This document shows positions 6,213 through 7,820 of a DNA stretch of 7,820 nt, piece by piece (positions within the stretch are counted from its first letter, which is position 1; each line of letters starts with the position of its first letter). The position numbers were made by a program, and so were the translations under genes. The stretch is from Candidatus Puniceispirillum sp. (GTDB lineage: Bacteria > Pseudomonadota > Alphaproteobacteria > Puniceispirillales > Puniceispirillaceae), in the NCBI GenBank assembly GCA_016778825.1, contig JADHOU010000068.1, positions 1-7,820 of the forward strand. Direction: 5' to 3'. The notes beneath the pieces were generated by a model, which ran no database searches, had not been told where the DNA came from, and saw only the letters and a program-made list of their open reading frames with translations.

Positions 6213-6290
6213 TTAACCCACTGCAATGTTAAATGTTATTAAAAATAAAATAGTAAATCCAAGCGAAAGCGCAGTAGCAATTGGGGACAT
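6213..6290 (-). CDS. Possible 25-residue hydrophobic peptide
   Basis: An ATG at 6290 opens a frame of 25 codons ending in TAA at 6213. The peptide starts MSPIATALSLGFTILFL and ends ITFNIAVG, essentially one membrane span. AGAGGAG (6309-6303) lies 12 bases upstream, which is slightly far for a ribosome site. An in-frame TAG just upstream shows the ORF cannot extend. It ends 13 bases before the zinc-ribbon start and may be a translated leader or a small membrane protein of the same transcript. The whole stretch is AT-rich, where short hydrophobic ORFs arise by chance, and an antisense 24-codon ORF also exists, so this is tentative. Confidence 0.35.
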   Translation of the reverse strand: MSPIATALSLGFTILFLITFNIAVG

Positions 6291-6339
6291 TGCAGTCTAG
6301 GACTCCTCTATGTTGTAAATATTTGACGTATTTTTACTC

Positions 6340-6368
6340 TATTTAGTGGTTCAATAATTTGTTGTCAA
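6340..6368 (-). promoter_or_regulatory. Candidate promoter of the small-protein mini-operon
   Basis: A perfect -35 hexamer TTGACA (6368-6363) is followed after 17 bases by TAAATA (6345-6340), a weak -10 element. Transcription would begin near 6333 and cover the 25-residue ORF, the zinc-ribbon gene and probably the 32-residue gene. Confidence 0.35.
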
Positions 6369-6400
6369 ACACTGCTTTCAAAAAAATTGAGCTGGATTGT

Positions 6401-6516
6401 GACAGTCGCTACGCTGCTAAGGGGGTGGCCTCGCAATGGCACCATTCCAGCCACAAACCCGTCAAAATACGGGTGCAGCGTCAAAGGCGAACTTAACGCA
6501 TTTCCTCCCTAAACTC
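6401..6516 (+). ncRNA. Candidate structured RNA: small RNA or leader of the MotA-like gene
   Basis: On paper, helix ACGCTGC/GCAGCGT (6411-6417 with 6475-6481) closes a three-way junction. Inside are GTGGC/GCCAC (6425-6429 with 6450-6454, with AATG/CATT nested at 6435-6438 and 6443-6446) and ACCCGT/ACGGGT (6457-6462 with 6469-6474, loop CAAAAT). TCGC (6406-6409) can pair with GCGA (6487-6490) to lengthen the closing stem. The junction strand AGGGGG (6420-6425) can pair with CTCCCT (6505-6510), which suggests a pseudoknot. A clear terminator follows at 6517-6546 and no convincing ORF crosses the region. No known RNA class was recognised; tmRNA, SRP RNA and RNase P signatures are absent. The promoter is unclear (TTGTCA at 6362-6367 lacks a good -10). 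It fills most of the gap 6291-6583; the part 6291-6400 is otherwise AT-rich with nothing further seen. Confidence 0.45.
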
Positions 6517-6546
6517 GGCCAGCCTTTACGCTGGCCTTAATTTTTT
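6517..6546 (+). terminator. Intrinsic terminator
   Basis: GGCCAGC (6517-6523) and GCTGGCC (6530-6536) pair perfectly around the loop CTTTAC, followed by TTAATTTTTT (6537-6546). This is a classic rho-independent terminator on the plus strand. No protein gene precedes it on that strand, so it either ends the structured RNA or acts as an attenuator 37 bases before the next start codon. Confidence 0.85.
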
Positions 6547-6561
6547 GGCAACATTTGGCAA
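6545..6561 (+). repeat. Short direct repeat TTGGCAA
   Basis: TTGGCAA occurs at 6545-6551 and again at 6555-6561, start to start 10 bases apart, about one helical turn. It sits between the terminator and the MotA-like gene and could be a protein-binding site or chance. Confidence 0.3.
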
Positions 6562-6583
6562 ATGTCGACTGCAGGAGAGCGCT

Positions 6584-6931
6584 ATGAAGTTAGTAGGGCT
6601 AGCAATATGCCTAGGAACCATCATTGGAGCCGCCGTGACAGTTGGCTTCCTTTTATGTTTTGACATTCTCAGCTTGCTGTTTGTTCTTGGCGGCGCAATT
6701 GGCTTCTTGATTATGAAGGGCAATCCTGAAAACCATATGAACAATTTTGGTGATGGAGCTGTTTATTTTGGTTAGCTCGGCACACTCGTTGGGTTGATTG
6801 CAATTACTGGTAATAGATTTTTGGTTTGGGGAGATATAGAGAAGATGGAGCCTGCCTTGACTGTTTCTATGCTGCCAATTCTATACGGCTATACCGTAAG
6901 GCTAATAAACATAGCGCTTTCGAGAGATTGA
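6584..6931 (+). pseudogene. Miniature MotA/TolQ/ExbB-like membrane protein with in-frame amber stop
   Basis: The ATG at 6584 has the good ribosome site AGGAGAG (6573-6579). The frame encodes 63 residues, meets TAG at 6773-6775, and stays open in the same frame for another 51 codons to TGA at 6929-6931. Both halves are membrane-like. The first has two spans (KLVGLAICLGTIIGAAVTVG and FDILSLLFVLGGAIGFLIM) then KGNPENHMNNFGDGAVYFG. After the stop comes LGTLVGLIAITGN and EPALTVSMLPILYGYTVRLIN, which resemble spans 3 and 4 of MotA (GTLIGLV..., GPAMAVALLTTLYG...). The large cytoplasmic domain of true MotA is absent. A Trp codon (TGG) at the stop would restore a 115-residue protein, so one G-to-A change explains it. 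It could be a true pseudogene, a read-through gene or a sequence error. A secreted protein gene follows 6 bases later. Confidence 0.75.
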
Positions 6932-6937
6932 AGCCCA

Positions 6938-7465
6938 ATGACCCGCACCCTACTCACCGCCATATTCCTAACACTGTTAAGTCAGACGGCTTGGGGTGTT
7001 AATTTGGCTGAGATACAGCTTATGAACAAATTAGATGATCAGCGCGGATATTGTATAGATATCCGCGGTCATAAGGAGCGGGCAAAGGTTCAACGCGGAC
7101 TTCAGGCCCACACCTGTTACTCCTACCAAGAGCAGATTGGCGTGGATCAGGCTTTTGATGCCAGCCTTGTAGCAACTGGTAGATTTTATCTGCCTGCCTT
7201 TGACGTCTGTATGGCAGCAGAAAATAGTTCTCAAGGATCGCGCTTAATCCTGACCAGATGCGCTGAACAAAATCTTCAAAAATTTGATCTAAACTCAGCT
7301 AATGAGATTAGGTTAGTTGTTAACAACAAACTTTGTTTAGTAGTGAATGACGGAAAGTCCAAAGAAGGCGGTGGTGGCACACCTATTCACTTGATGAGGA
7401 GTTTGACGCTTGAAAACTGCGCTACAACCAAGGGCAAATACAAACATTGGCGTATAGGCAATTGA
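6938..7465 (+). CDS. Secreted protein with ricin-type beta-trefoil-like repeats
   Basis: This 175-residue protein has a signal peptide (residues 1-20, MTRTLLTAIFLTLLSQTAWG, probable cleavage after AWG), so the mature form is about 155 residues and periplasmic or secreted. The mature part contains three similar units, each with one Cys pair: C39-C60, C91-C108 and C133-C161. Each unit ends in a Q/K-x-F/W element (QAFD, QKFD, KHWR), as in the QxW motifs of R-type lectins. This supports a complete single beta-trefoil domain, usually carbohydrate binding. No catalytic domain is attached. The ATG at 6938 starts 6 bases after the MotA-like frame, so the two are likely co-transcribed; the ribosome site is weak, which suggests coupling. 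The ligand is unknown. Confidence 0.75.
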   Translation: MTRTLLTAIFLTLLSQTAWGVNLAEIQLMNKLDDQRGYCIDIRGHKERAKVQRGLQAHTCYSYQEQIGVDQAFDASLVATGRFYLPAFDVCMAAENSSQGSRLILTRCAEQNLQKFDLNSANEIRLVVNNKLCLVVNDGKSKEGGGGTPIHLMRSLTLENCATTKGKYKHWRIGN

Positions 7466-7500
7466 CCATATTCCAAACTTAGGTAACCCGCAAACTCGCC

Positions 7501-7820
7501 CTATTCCTCGTCTGTGCTTTTGAAATCGCGCTGTTCCTGCTTGTGGCGGCGTGGATATAGAACAATAAAGCTAGACAATACAATTAGCCCGCAACCAATG
7601 GCCGCAGTTAATGTGATGTTCTCTCCAAAGAATAAAACACCGATTGCCCCACCAAAAATGATCCGTGAATATCTAAAAGGTGTGATTGCAGACACCTCAC
7701 CAATCCGCATTGCTGAGATGATTGAGCTGTATCCAATTGTACCAAGAAAAACACCTAGAAGCAGATAAAGCCAAGAACTGGCGTCCGGCCAGATAAATGG
7801 TTCATTGAAGAAAAAGCTTA
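7501..7820 (-). CDS. EamA/DMT-family transporter, C-terminal part (5' end outside window)
   Basis: The frame is open from the right edge of the window to the TAG at 7501-7503, giving the last 105 or so residues. Three or four hydrophobic spans are visible. LLLGVFLGTIGYSSIISAMRIGEVSAITPFRYSRIIFGGAIGVLFFGE is typical of the last helices of EamA (drug/metabolite transporter) proteins, with the end-of-helix GE after the second to last span. The C-terminal tail PRRHKQEQRDFKSTDEE is charged and cytoplasmic. There is an ATG at 7710, but it lies inside the conserved EamA region and is not the true start. Such proteins export small metabolites, and the substrate cannot be told. It converges on the beta-trefoil gene with only 35 bases between them; no clear terminator hairpin is seen there. 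Confidence 0.88.
   Translation of the reverse strand, partial: SFFFNEPFIWPDASSWLYLLLGVFLGTIGYSSIISAMRIGEVSAITPFRYSRIIFGGAIGVLFFGENITLTAAIGCGLIVLSSFIVLYPRRHKQEQRDFKSTDEE

Noticed and set aside
6226..6300. 24-codon plus-strand ORF MLNVIKNKIVNPSES...
   Set aside because: It has no ribosome site, lies in AT-rich DNA and is antisense to the better-supported 25-codon frame.
6401..6546. tmRNA, SRP RNA or RNase P RNA
   Set aside because: Diagnostic sequences such as the tmRNA tRNA-like end, the SRP GGAAGGAAGCAG-type loop and the RNase P conserved core are absent.
6526..6744. 72-codon minus-strand ORF opposite the MotA-like gene
   Set aside because: It is an antisense shadow of a hydrophobic gene, with basic low-complexity composition and no ribosome site.

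Overview
The window looks like part of an alphaproteobacterial chromosome. The base composition (roughly half GC in the core genes), the compact layout and the protein styles would suit a marine lineage such as SAR116, but this is a judgement from sequence character, not a database match. It has a conserved left part (about 1-5680) and an accessory right part (about 5680-7500) of very small proteins, structured intergenic DNA and AT-richer genes.

Positions 1-4868 (minus strand) hold most of an Mrp/Mnh-type multisubunit monovalent cation/H+ antiporter operon. In transcription order it reads MnhE, MnhF, MnhG, a 210-residue protein equal to the C-terminal part of MrpA (DUF4040/MbhD plus MbhE-like), MnhB, MnhC, an MnhD-type subunit, and a second large antiporter-like subunit (MrpA/ND5-type) cut by the window's left edge. 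Every junction is a start/stop overlap, so translation is probably coupled. The order with a split MrpA matches the Mrp-like module of the archaeal membrane-bound hydrogenases (mbhA-H) rather than the classic mrpABCDEFG order. A candidate promoter lies in the 231-bp region upstream of mnhE.

Divergently, on the plus strand, a TTG-started 45-residue single-span membrane protein (5100-5237) is followed by a NifU/IscU-type Fe-S scaffold-like protein (5266-5676).

Positions 5690-6370 appear to be a minus-strand mini-operon of tiny genes that ordinary gene callers would partly miss. From a perfect -35 hexamer it runs through a possible 25-residue hydrophobic peptide, an 83-residue cysteine-rich zinc-ribbon-like protein, an intergenic stretch that folds on paper as an 80-nt four-way junction, and a 32-residue membrane peptide whose stop codon lies in a hairpin shared with the convergent Fe-S gene.

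Positions 6400-6546 (plus strand) can fold into a three-way junction with a possible pseudoknot, ending in a clear intrinsic terminator. This could be a small RNA or a leader controlling the next gene. That gene (6584-6931) is a miniature MotA/TolQ/ExbB-like membrane protein interrupted by an in-frame amber codon where a tryptophan codon would be expected. Six bases later starts a secreted protein with three Cys-pair repeats of ricin-type beta-trefoil form (6938-7465). The window ends with the 3' part of an EamA/DMT-family transporter on the minus strand.
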